A stretch of 32,288 bases of DNA from Actinomycetota bacterium (GTDB taxonomy: Bacteria; Actinomycetota; Actinomycetes; Nanopelagicales; Nanopelagicaceae), in the NCBI GenBank assembly GCA_009702835.1, contig WLHF01000004.1, positions 1-32,288 of the forward strand, read 5' to 3'. Position numbers and translations under genes: made by a program. The notes below the pieces were generated by a model. That model saw nothing but the letters and a program-made list of their open reading frames with translations. It was not told the origin of the DNA and searched no databases. Below, one piece after another: positions 1 through 7,519 of this stretch (the stretch's first letter is position 1; each line of letters begins with the position of its first letter).

Positions 1-1280
1 GCCGCTGGAATATACGTGGCATTTGGCTTTAGCGGATCATTTGTAGATGTTAAATGCCAACCAAATAAGCCCCGTTTTCCGCTCACAGTTACGGATGAAT
101 CAACATTTTGCATCGTGAGTGCAATTACTGTGCGTTGGCTCCAGCGACGAACATTGAGAATCTTTCCAAGTAGTGAAGGATTGGCGATGAACTGTTTGAG
201 CCAGTGCTTTCTTCGTCCCGTTGATTTATAACCATCGGTCATGATGGTCTGCATTAAGCCCATAAAGTTACTTCCCTTGCCGTATCTGACTGGCTCAATA
301 TGCGTGTGCTCATCGGGAAAGAATGAGGATGTAATCGCACTTCCCGTACTGAAATCAATATCGATATTCGGCATCATTGCACCCGTTAAGGCCTCGCTAT
401 TTGTGCGAGAGAGTTGACCCAAGTGGTTAGATAATTGCGGAAGCATTTTACGTTTCATTGTATGCAGAAGCTTTTGAGTGTTATATGTTCCGGCGGCAAC
501 AATAACTTGATTAGCCTTGAACTTAATAACTGTTGCGAAGGGATCATTGCTCTTAACGGCTTGGATCTCCCACGTACCGTCAACGTTTTGCGAAAAGGAT
601 TTAACGGTAGTCATCGGAAAGACCTGTGCACCGGCAGATTCAGCTAAGCCCAAATAATTCTTAGGCAGAGTATTTTTTGCATTAAATTGGCAGCCAGTCA
701 TACATGCACCACACTGTTGACAGCCATTTCGATCTGGCCCAACTCCGCCGAAATATGGATCTTTAGCAGCAATACCTTTGCCCTCACCAAAGTAGATACC
801 AAGAGGCGCCATCGCAAATGTGTGCCCAACACCCATCTCTGTTGCAACATCTTTCATCGCTTGATCACTGGGAGAAAAATATGGATTTTCAGCTACACCC
901 AACATCCGCCGTGCTTGATCAAAGCACGGCTCTAACTCTGCTTTCCAATCGGTAATCGATGCCCACTGTGCATCATTAAAATATGCATCGCCAGGTTGAT
1001 ACAGAGTATTTGCATAGACAAGTGAGCCTCCACCAACGCCGGCACCTGCCAAAACCAATACATCTGGCAGTACATGAATACGTTGAATCCCATAACAGCC
1101 AATGGCTGGCGCGTAGAGAAACTTGCGTAAACGCCAGGATGTCTTAGGAAAATCCTTATCCTTAAAGCGACGCCCCGCCTCTAGAACTGCGACGCTATAA
1201 CCCTTTTCACGCAGACGCAGTGCTGAAACCGATCCACCAAAGCCGGAGCCAATTATTACGACATCAAAGGTAAGTGCCAT
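1..1280 (-). CDS. GMC-family FAD oxidoreductase, cholesterol-oxidase-like (C-terminus cut off by window edge)
   Basis: Reading the minus strand from an ATG at 1280 gives about 426 codons running off the left edge without a stop. The protein opens with a Rossmann FAD-binding motif (VVIIGSGFGGSVSA, residues 7-20), then an acidic end of the second strand (LEAG, 33-36) and the GMC-type GAGVGGGSLVYANTL region (79-93), as in actinobacterial cholesterol oxidase/ChoD-like flavoproteins. Four cysteines at 187, 190, 193 and 197 are spaced CX2CX2CX3C, the ferredoxin 4Fe-4S spacing. The substrate cannot be fixed: sterols are the named family substrate, but many ChoD-like proteins are uncharacterised, and the C-terminal catalytic His/Asn is outside the window. 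The start is supported by a promoter ending 7 nt before the ATG. It is divergent from the tRNA and the glycine-decarboxylase-like operon. Confidence 0.9.
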   Translation of the reverse strand, partial: MALTFDVVIIGSGFGGSVSALRLREKGYSVAVLEAGRRFKDKDFPKTSWRLRKFLYAPAIGCYGIQRIHVLPDVLVLAGAGVGGGSLVYANTLYQPGDAYFNDAQWASITDWKAELEPCFDQARRMLGVAENPYFSPSDQAMKDVATEMGVGHTFAMAPLGIYFGEGKGIAAKDPYFGGVGPDRNGCQQCGACMTGCQFNAKNTLPKNYLGLAESAGAQVFPMTTVKSFSQNVDGTWEIQAVKSNDPFATVIKFKANQVIVAAGTYNTQKLLHTMKRKMLPQLSNHLGQLSRTNSEALTGAMMPNIDIDFSTGSAITSSFFPDEHTHIEPVRYGKGSNFMGLMQTIMTDGYKSTGRRKHWLKQFIANPSLLGKILNVRRWSQRTVIALTMQNVDSSVTVSGKRGLFGWHLTSTNDPLKPNATYIPA

Positions 1281-1287
1281 TTCTTTA

Positions 1288-1316
1288 AGTCTAACGCGCC
1301 TAATAATTCATGACAA
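1288..1316 (-). promoter_or_regulatory. Leaderless-type promoter of the GMC oxidoreductase
   Basis: On the minus strand a -35 box TTGTCA (1316-1311) is followed by 17 nt and a -10 box TAGACT (1293-1288). Seven further nt lead directly to the ATG at 1280. This matches a vegetative-sigma promoter whose transcript would start at or near the A of the start codon. No Shine-Dalgarno sequence is present. Confidence 0.7.
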
Positions 1317-1338
1317 GATTGCCTTCGTTATCCAGCAG

Positions 1339-1414
1339 GTCCTCGTAGCTCAGTGGATAGAGCAATCGCCTCCTAAGCGGTAGGTCGCCGGTCCGACTCC
1401 GGCCGAGGACACCA
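1339..1414 (+). tRNA. tRNA-Arg (anticodon CCT)
   Basis: A full cloverleaf can be drawn by hand. The 7-bp acceptor stem pairs GTCCTCG (1339-1345) with CGAGGAC (1404-1410), followed by discriminator A and an encoded CCA (1412-1414). The D stem is GCTC/GAGC. The anticodon stem surrounds the loop 1370-1376 (CTCCTAA) with anticodon CCT, reading AGG. The T arm contains GCCGG, the loop GTCCGACT and CCGGC. Next to it lie a 14-bp direct repeat that starts at the terminal A of CCA and an operon of atypical content. Confidence 0.97.
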
Positions 1415-1447
1415 CATTCTCTGGTTTCCATTTACATTCTCTGGTTT
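1414..1447. repeat. Two direct copies of a 14-bp sequence, 20-bp period, between tRNA-Arg and the operon
   Basis: ACATTCTCTGGTTT occurs at 1414-1427 and again at 1434-1447, exactly 20 bp apart. A weaker third partial match (ACAATCATGTTC) begins at 1454, again 20 bp on. A 20-bp period puts the copies on nearly the same face of the helix, as expected for tandem operator sites upstream of the gene at 1503. The first copy starts at the last base of the tRNA CCA end, so a remnant of a tRNA-associated insertion is an alternative. No function can be proved from the sequence. Confidence 0.7.
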
Positions 1448-1502
1448 TTACCTACAATCATGTTCTTGTGATGTTCAAATTATGAGAGGTAGCTAGTAAT
1501 AA

Positions 1503-2879
1503 ATGGCTGACAGATCTAAGAGTGCGCACCCTTATATTCCTAACTCAAATCCAGATGTAAAAAAAGCAATGCTTGATTATATCGGTGTTGACAGTATTGA
1601 AGCTTTTTATTCTGACATACCGAAAAATCTGCGCGTTCAAGGTGAGTTGAATCTTCCAGATCCATTTTTAAATGAACAAGACTTAGTGCGTCATGTTGTT
1701 GGTATTCTCAATAAAAACACACCACAAGGTGAAATGTTAAGTTTTTTGGGAGCAGGCACATATAACCACTTCGTGCCTGCAGTGGTTGATGAAGTAATTA
1801 ATCGAAGTGAATTTTTAACTGCATATGCTGGTGATCCCTATGAGGATCATGGGCGCTTTCAAGCTCTATTTGAATATGAATCCATGATGGCTGAATTGGT
1901 TAATATGGATGTCGTTAACGTGCCAACCTATGATGGAATGCAGGCAGCGGCTACATCTATGGCGATGGCGGAGAGAATTACTGGACGAAACAAAATTCTT
2001 GTGGCATCTCGGATAAATCCTGATAAGTTATCGAAGGTTTTAAACTATAATCAGATGAAGCTTGAATTTGTATTTATTAACGAAATTGATGGACAACCAG
2101 ATTTAGCTGGCATTGAAAAGCATCTTGACTCAAGTTGCGCCGCAATTTGGGTAGAGACCCCAAATTATTTAGGAACCTTATGCACAAAGATCCAAGCGAT
2201 TTCAGAGATAGCCAAGAGAAATGACTCACTTTTAATTGTCGGAACCGATCCGATTGTGTTAGGGATTCTTGAATCACCTGCCGATCAAGGGGCAGACATT
2301 ATTCACGGAGATATACAATCTTTGGGTATTCATTGTTGGTTTGGCGGAGGGCATGGCGGTTTTATTGCAGTTCATGATGACACGAAATTTGTAATGGAGC
2401 TTCCCTCGCGCTTATTTGGAATGGAGTCAACAAGCGTCGAAGGTGAATACGGATTCGGGGATGTCGCATATGAGCGGACCTCTTTTGCCCTTCGGGAAGA
2501 GGGAAAAGAGTGGGTAGGCACAGCCGCAGCACTTTGGGGTATAGCAGCCGGTGTCTATTTAGCACTCATGGGAGCTGATGGAATGGTGGAAGTCGGCCAG
2601 ACCATAATTGCACGAACACGTTATGCCGCCAAAAAATTAGGAACTATCTCTGGTTTAAAAATTTCAGACTCGGCCTTGCAGTTTAGAGAGTTTGTTGTTG
2701 ATTCTACCGAGTCTGGTAAAAATGCTAAGGAACTTATTGCATTGGCACGAAAGCGTAATGCTGAGATTGGCGTTCCAATTTCAGAGTATGAACTTCTAGT
2801 GTGTGTCACTGAGATGAATACACAAAGAGATATTGATCAGTTATTTGATCTTATGTCAGAGATAGTGAGGGCTAAGTAA
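1503..2879 (+). CDS. Glycine dehydrogenase (decarboxylating) subunit 1-like protein, divergent GcvPA paralogue
   Basis: The 458-residue protein matches the GcvPA (P-protein alpha-subunit) fold along its length: SFLGAGTYNHFVPAVV (80-95), FLTAY (104-108), a Y-D-G motif (143-145), the ETPNYLG strand (218-224), GDIQSLG (269-275) and FGGGHGGF (280-287). GcvPA/GcvPB normally form the PLP enzyme that decarboxylates glycine and loads the aminomethyl group onto lipoyl-GcvH. Several motifs differ from genuine GcvPA. The region after FLTAY reads AGDPYEDHGRFQ instead of TPYQ-x-E-x-SQG. The usual K-x-SNI-x-TNQ segment is replaced by REEGKEWVGTAAAL (331-344). A changed substrate is therefore plausible. A weak GAGAGG ribosome site lies about 13 nt upstream. 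The stop overlaps the next start by one base (TAATG), indicating translational coupling. No gcvT or gcvH is nearby. Confidence 0.85.
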   Translation: MADRSKSAHPYIPNSNPDVKKAMLDYIGVDSIEAFYSDIPKNLRVQGELNLPDPFLNEQDLVRHVVGILNKNTPQGEMLSFLGAGTYNHFVPAVVDEVINRSEFLTAYAGDPYEDHGRFQALFEYESMMAELVNMDVVNVPTYDGMQAAATSMAMAERITGRNKILVASRINPDKLSKVLNYNQMKLEFVFINEIDGQPDLAGIEKHLDSSCAAIWVETPNYLGTLCTKIQAISEIAKRNDSLLIVGTDPIVLGILESPADQGADIIHGDIQSLGIHCWFGGGHGGFIAVHDDTKFVMELPSRLFGMESTSVEGEYGFGDVAYERTSFALREEGKEWVGTAAALWGIAAGVYLALMGADGMVEVGQTIIARTRYAAKKLGTISGLKISDSALQFREFVVDSTESGKNAKELIALARKRNAEIGVPISEYELLVCVTEMNTQRDIDQLFDLMSEIVRAK

Positions 2880-4459
2880 TGGCTCTACCTATTGCCCCCA
2901 AACCACTTCTTCGCCGCTTCCATCAAGCACGGTGGGATGAGCCGGTAATTTTTGAATTATCAGTCCCAGGCGAGCGTGGGGTTTTGGTCTCAGAAATCGA
3001 AGTTGAAATAGGCAAGTCGATCTCAACCGAGCTACACCCGGTTATTGCTCGTAAAGTTGCACCAGCCCTGCCGCAAATGGGCCAGATGAAGGTTCTTAAA
3101 CATTACTTGCGCCTGAGTCAGGAGAATTTAGGCGCCGATCTTAATGTAGACATTGGTCAAGGTACTTGCACGATGAAGTATTCGCCGAAGGTTAATGACC
3201 TTATTATCCGACGAGCTGAGCTATTTGACCTGCATCCACTTCAAGATCCAGATAAGTCGCAAGGTGCCCTAGAAATAATTTGGCGTACCCAAGAGATCCT
3301 TGCCGAAGTTTCCGGTCTGGATGCAGTTTCGTTGCAAACAAGTAGCGGCTCTGCTGCCATTTGGGCAAATGTTGCAATGATTAGGGCTTACTTCCAGAGT
3401 ATTGGGGAAGGCGATATTCGCGATGAGATTGTTACGACAATCTTTTCTCATCCATCAAATGCAGCAACAGCCAAAGCCGCTGGGTACAAGATCATCACCT
3501 TGCATCCAGATGAAAATGGTTACCCAAACATCGAAGAGTATAAGAAAGTTATTTCGCACCGCACGGCAGCATTAATGATCACCAATCCAGAAGATACTGG
3601 AATTTTTAATCCCCACATTAAGGAGATCGTAGAGTTATTTCACTCAGTTGGGGCGCTTGCTTCGTATGATCAAGCCAATGCAAATGGAATTCTTGGAATC
3701 ACCCGTGCCAAAGAAGCTGGCTTCGATTTATGTCACTTCAACCTGCATAAGACTTTTAGTACACCACATGCTTGTGGTGGCCCTGGTGCCGGTGCATCTT
3801 GTGTTACTGCAAAGTTAGAGAAATTCCTACCCAGTCCAATCATCGTTAAACAAGGTGAAAGATTTATTTTGGATGATGATCGGCCTAGCTCAATTGGAAA
3901 AGTCGCCCCGTTCTACGGCGTACTTCCCAATATCGTCCGTGCATATTCTTGGATTATGAACCTAGGTGCAAAAGGGTTAAGAGAGGTCGCAGAAGTAGCA
4001 GTCTTAAATAACAACTACCTCTTGAAGAATATGATTCAAATCAAAGGCGCAACTGCCCCTTATGCACCCAATCGACCACGTGTTGAACAGGTTCGATACT
4101 CATGGAATGAACTTTTCGAAAAAACAGGAATCACTACAGAGGAGATTGGCCTACGTGCTTTGGATTTCGGTTTACATTACTGGACAAGCCACCATCCATT
4201 TATAGTTCCTCAACCTTTGACACTTGAGCCGACTGAGGCTTATTCGCGTGAGGAGCTCGATGAATATCTCAATGTCTTGCGGCACATAGCCAAAGAAGCT
4301 GTCGATAATCCAGAGATCATTAGGACAGCACCTCACAATCAGACAGTTCATCAGACTGCACATGAAGATTTCGATAATCCAGAACGCTGGGCGATCACCT
4401 GGCGTGCCTATCTGCGCAAATATCCTGAAGTTAGCAAGCGAAAGAGGGCGAAGTCATGA
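2879..4459 (+). CDS. Glycine dehydrogenase (decarboxylating) subunit 2-like protein, divergent GcvPB paralogue
   Basis: This 526-residue protein aligns with GcvPB, the PLP-carrying subunit of two-chain P-proteins. Preserved parts include TCTMKYSPK (96-104), the LHPLQDP segment near 118 and FNLHKTFSTPHACGGPG around Lys291, the expected PLP-linked lysine. DDDRPSSIG and FYGVLPNIVRA follow as in the family. Canonical GcvPB has AGAHGE, H-G-S-N-P-A-S/T-A and a D-G-A-N loop. Here these read SSGSAAIWA (155-163), HPSNAATA (191-198) and DQANANG (264-270). The lysine is kept while residues around the cofactor and substrate are changed, so this is probably still a PLP lyase or decarboxylase but perhaps not for glycine. 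It is longer than typical GcvPB (about 475-490), with a basic C-terminal tail. It overlaps the SDR by 4 nt (ATGA). Confidence 0.85.
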   Translation: MALPIAPKPLLRRFHQARWDEPVIFELSVPGERGVLVSEIEVEIGKSISTELHPVIARKVAPALPQMGQMKVLKHYLRLSQENLGADLNVDIGQGTCTMKYSPKVNDLIIRRAELFDLHPLQDPDKSQGALEIIWRTQEILAEVSGLDAVSLQTSSGSAAIWANVAMIRAYFQSIGEGDIRDEIVTTIFSHPSNAATAKAAGYKIITLHPDENGYPNIEEYKKVISHRTAALMITNPEDTGIFNPHIKEIVELFHSVGALASYDQANANGILGITRAKEAGFDLCHFNLHKTFSTPHACGGPGAGASCVTAKLEKFLPSPIIVKQGERFILDDDRPSSIGKVAPFYGVLPNIVRAYSWIMNLGAKGLREVAEVAVLNNNYLLKNMIQIKGATAPYAPNRPRVEQVRYSWNELFEKTGITTEEIGLRALDFGLHYWTSHHPFIVPQPLTLEPTEAYSREELDEYLNVLRHIAKEAVDNPEIIRTAPHNQTVHQTAHEDFDNPERWAITWRAYLRKYPEVSKRKRAKS

Positions 4460-5220
4460 CGCGATCCCTAGAAAATAGAGTCGCAATTGTTACTGGCGGA
4501 TCAGGCGGTATTGGTGGCGCTACTGCAAAACTCTTAGCCCAGAATGGCGCAACTGTTGCAGTCGCCGACATTGATTTTTCTGGATCAGAAAAAGTTGTTA
4601 AGGAAATTATCGCTTCGGGCGGACAAGCGAAGGCATACAAAGTTGATTTAGCCAACGAAGAGGATATAAAGAAACTCGTTTTAGGTATTGTGGAAGATTT
4701 TGAGCACATCGATATTCTGTTTAACAATGCCGGAATCATAAAACGGACTACCTGTCTTGATATTTCAGCACAAGAATGGGATATGGTCTTTGATGTAAAC
4801 GTCAGAGCGATCTTCTTGATGTGTAAGTACGTAATTCCACATATGAGAAAAGTTGGCGCGGGTTCCATCATTAACACTGGTTCTGGTTGGGGACTCAAAG
4901 GTGGCGGGCGAGCACTTTCCTACTGTGCTTCTAAAGGAGCGGTTGTAAATATGACTCGTGCATTGGCTATAGATCATGGCCCAGATAATATTCGGGTAAA
5001 TTCGGTTAACCCAGGTGATACGAATACCCAAATGCTAGTTAATGAGGCAAATCAGTTGCAACAAGAAGTTCAAACTTTTCTTGCTGAATCAGCGGATCGC
5101 CCACTTAAGCGAATGGGTGAGCCGATTGAAATTGCTCAAGCTGTACTTTTTCTTGCTAGCGATGACAGCAGTTTCATGACTGGTTCAGCTTTAGTTGTTG
5201 ATGGTGGTGGAATCGCTTAA
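4456..5220 (+). CDS. Short-chain dehydrogenase/reductase (SDR)
   Basis: This is a classical 254-residue SDR with all hallmarks: the cofactor loop TGGSGGIG (13-20), Asp38 at the end of the second strand (suggesting NAD rather than NADP), NNAG (90-93), catalytic Ser near 143, and Tyr156 and Lys160 in YCASK. PGDTNTQM (186-193) follows, and the tail VVDGGG is usual for the FabG/gluconate-5-dehydrogenase-like branch. The substrate cannot be assigned from sequence. It is the third gene of a 4-nt-overlapping operon with the two P-protein-like subunits. A reasonable inference is that it reduces or oxidises the aldehyde/ketone or hydroxy compound linked to that PLP reaction. The next gene is convergent, 41 bp away, with no obvious intrinsic terminator between. 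Confidence 0.9.
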   Translation: MTRSLENRVAIVTGGSGGIGGATAKLLAQNGATVAVADIDFSGSEKVVKEIIASGGQAKAYKVDLANEEDIKKLVLGIVEDFEHIDILFNNAGIIKRTTCLDISAQEWDMVFDVNVRAIFLMCKYVIPHMRKVGAGSIINTGSGWGLKGGGRALSYCASKGAVVNMTRALAIDHGPDNIRVNSVNPGDTNTQMLVNEANQLQQEVQTFLAESADRPLKRMGEPIEIAQAVLFLASDDSSFMTGSALVVDGGGIA

Positions 5221-5261
5221 ACGCAAAGTCAGCACATCAACTTCTACCAGGTATCAGAAAT

Positions 5262-7376
5262 TTAGTGTTTTAAAGTAAAGCGCTGCATTGATTTAGGTGC
5301 CCACCAGTTGCGCTCACCAAATAAACGCATCAACGCTGGTACTAACAACGCACGGACCAATGTTGCATCAAGTAAAACCGCTAATGCAACACCAAAGCCC
5401 AACATTTTGATAGATGTAACACCGCTGGTCATGAAAGCTGCAAAGACTCCGGCTAAAAGTAATGCCGCCGCAGTAATAATTCGCGCCGAACGTTGTAGAC
5501 CAACGGCTACGGATTCAATATTTGATTTTCCAGAAAGATGCTCTTCGCGGATCCGAGAGAGTAGAAATAGTTCGTAGTCCATCGATAAGCCAAAGACTAC
5601 GACAGCTACCAAGATTACCGAGCCCGTATCAAGGGTACCGGTGACAGTGAAATCGCCAACTAACCATTTCAAATGGCCATCGATGAAGATCCAGGTAATA
5701 GCACCCAGTGTGGCACTGAGTGAAAGTGCATTGAGAATAATCGCTTTAATTGGCAAAATGATTGAGCCAGTGAAGATGAAGATTAAAATTAAGACTGTTA
5801 ATGCGATCCAACCAAGGGCAAATGGAAGTTTGCTTGCGATTCCATCCTGTGAATCCGTAAAATCGGCGGCTGCGCCACCAATTAATGTTCCATCAGGTCT
5901 ATCAAGGGCTCGGATCTCATGGATTACTCTCTCTGAAGCAATACTGCGAGATCCAATTGAGGAGATCACTTGCACTCGAATATCTTGACCGTAAGTTTCA
6001 AGAGCCCCGACTCGAACGACTCCATCAACACCCTTTACCTTCTTAAGAAATCCTGTGATTTCATCCTCGAGCCCCACTCCATTAGGCACTACAACATCAA
6101 TTGGACTACCAACCAAGCCATCGAAACGGGTTTCAATTACTTGAGAGGAGAGAGCGGCGCGGTCTGATGCTGGTAAAACACGTGAATCAACTTGGGCAAA
6201 ACTAATGTTAAGAATTGGTGCTGCCATGATTGCTAGTACAGATACTGCGGCAATTACAACTGGAATCGGGCGGCGCATGACTGCGCGAGCAGTATGGGCC
6301 CAACGTCCATCTTCCTTAGGAGTAATTGCACCGCGTCGTACGACTCCCTTGTCAACCTTTTCGCCCAGGATTGCAAGCAGAGCTGGGAGCGCAATAACTG
6401 CGCCAACAACGGCCAATGAGATTACTGCAATGCCTGCATAACCAAATGACTTTAAAAAGTTAAGCGGAAAGAATAAGAGCGATGCCATGGTGACAAAGAC
6501 AGTTAGACCAGAGTAAAAAACCGTTTTACCGGCCGTGGCGACCATTGTGACTACCGATTCTTCAACTGTTTTTCCATGGTGGAGCTCTTCGCGGAAGCGA
6601 TTGACCATCAGCAGCGCGTAATCAATACCTAAGCCAAGTCCCAAGCCTGTGATTAGGTTGAGGGCAAAGACGCTCACACTAGTGAAATGCGATAAGAGAA
6701 AGATTATAAAGAATGAGCCAAGGATTGCTGTAACACCGACAAAGAGTGGCATAGCAGATGCAACCATCGCTCCGAAGACAAATATTAATAAGATGAAAGT
6801 AAATGGAATTGCAATTGATTCGGCCAGAAGTAGGTCTTTTTCGATTCGGTGATTAATTGCATGAGTAATTACCGCGCCTCCACCTGCATAAACGTTAAGG
6901 CCCTTGTATGTACCATCAAAGCGGTTCTGTATATCGGTACCTATCGAACTAAATCCATCCCAATCATCTGCCTTTAGATCTGCATAGACGAGAATAAAAG
7001 CGGCTTTACCATCTTTTGATCGCATCGTTGGTGCACCACCAGTAGACCAGTATGAGTAAGTCTTGGTCACACCCTTAACGGTGGCAATCTCTTTTTCTAA
7101 CGCCAATCCTTTGGCGCTAACTTGTGCATCATCGACTCCAGTTGTGGAGTCCACTACCAAAGTAACAATAGGCTCTTGTACTTTAAATTTCTTAATAATG
7201 TACTCGGCGGCAGCTGTTGATTCACTGCTCGGATCGGAGTAACCGCCACTATCTAATCGCCCAAATGCTTGTGAGCCAATCGCACCGGCTGCAATAGTGC
7301 CGAGCAAAAAGAGGACTAAAACGCTCTTGCGACGCCTAACAATAAAATGACCGAGCTTCTCAAACACCCTTAACAC
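5262..7376 (-). CDS. MMPL/RND-family membrane transporter
   Basis: The 704-residue protein has the two-repeat MMPL architecture: one N-terminal membrane helix (about 18-35), an extracytoplasmic domain (about 40-180), five helices, a second extracytoplasmic domain and a second helical bundle. The diagnostic proton-relay D-Y pairs are present in both halves: GIDYALLMVNRFREE (D252/Y253) and SMDYELFLLSRIREE (D600/Y601). MmpL-type RND exporters move lipids or hydrophobic compounds outward using proton motive force. It is shorter than mycobacterial MmpL3 and has no large cytoplasmic C-terminal tail. The start is GTG at 7376, preceded by a -10-like TAGTCT only 14 nt upstream, so the mRNA leader would be very short. 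The substrate is unknown; there is no neighbouring biosynthetic gene or MmpS-like partner. Confidence 0.93.
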   Translation of the reverse strand: MLRVFEKLGHFIVRRRKSVLVLFLLGTIAAGAIGSQAFGRLDSGGYSDPSSESTAAAEYIIKKFKVQEPIVTLVVDSTTGVDDAQVSAKGLALEKEIATVKGVTKTYSYWSTGGAPTMRSKDGKAAFILVYADLKADDWDGFSSIGTDIQNRFDGTYKGLNVYAGGGAVITHAINHRIEKDLLLAESIAIPFTFILLIFVFGAMVASAMPLFVGVTAILGSFFIIFLLSHFTSVSVFALNLITGLGLGLGIDYALLMVNRFREELHHGKTVEESVVTMVATAGKTVFYSGLTVFVTMASLLFFPLNFLKSFGYAGIAVISLAVVGAVIALPALLAILGEKVDKGVVRRGAITPKEDGRWAHTARAVMRRPIPVVIAAVSVLAIMAAPILNISFAQVDSRVLPASDRAALSSQVIETRFDGLVGSPIDVVVPNGVGLEDEITGFLKKVKGVDGVVRVGALETYGQDIRVQVISSIGSRSIASERVIHEIRALDRPDGTLIGGAAADFTDSQDGIASKLPFALGWIALTVLILIFIFTGSIILPIKAIILNALSLSATLGAITWIFIDGHLKWLVGDFTVTGTLDTGSVILVAVVVFGLSMDYELFLLSRIREEHLSGKSNIESVAVGLQRSARIITAAALLLAGVFAAFMTSGVTSIKMLGFGVALAVLLDATLVRALLVPALMRLFGERNWWAPKSMQRFTLKH

Positions 7377-7389
7377 CTGTTTCTACATC

Positions 7390-7396
7390 TAGACTA
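7390..7396. promoter_or_regulatory. Overlapping divergent -10 elements for the MMPL gene and the 38-residue ORF
   Basis: The plus strand carries TAGACT at 7390-7395, followed by 7 nt and the ATG at 7403. The minus strand carries TAGTCT (7396-7391), followed by 14 nt and the GTG at 7376. The two boxes share five bases, so RNA polymerase could occupy only one direction at a time. No good -35 box is visible for either direction. Confidence 0.5.
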
Positions 7397-7402
7397 ATAG
7401 CC

Positions 7403-7519
7403 ATGAGTGATCTCTTTCCTACTGTAACTTCAGATGAGATCGATCCTGAAGCCGCCGCTGAAGCGGCACAACGTGAAGCTGAAATTAAGTCAGATAAACC
7501 ACCACATCACGAAGATTAA
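7403..7519 (+). CDS. Small hypothetical protein (38 residues, acidic, C-terminal PPHHED)
   Basis: An ATG at 7403 opens 38 codons ending in TAA (7517-7519). The product starts MSDLFPTVTSDEIDPEAAAE and ends with a Lys/Pro/His-rich tail. It is hydrophilic, with no signal peptide, membrane segment or cysteine. Support for a real gene comes from the TAGACT box 7 nt before the ATG, the same geometry as other leaderless genes here. It also fills the only space between two minus-strand genes, and its stop overlaps the fmdB-like stop by 3 nt. I do not recognise a family. A chance ORF remains possible because it is short. Confidence 0.5.
   Translation: MSDLFPTVTSDEIDPEAAAEAAQREAEIKSDKPPHHED

Noticed and set aside
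16-935. Three plus-strand ORFs of 70-82 codons in the first kilobase
   Set aside because: They are shadows of the minus-strand GMC oxidoreductase, which reads continuously through the same DNA with its FAD motifs.
1503-4459. Calling the pair simply gcvPA and gcvPB (glycine cleavage)
   Set aside because: Overall family membership is clear, but replacement of several active-site motifs and the lack of gcvT/gcvH make a glycine-specific name unsafe.
4431-4898. 155-codon ORF on the minus strand opposite the SDR gene
   Set aside because: It lies wholly within the SDR and the end of the preceding gene, has no recognisable domain, and the plus-strand frame has all SDR motifs.
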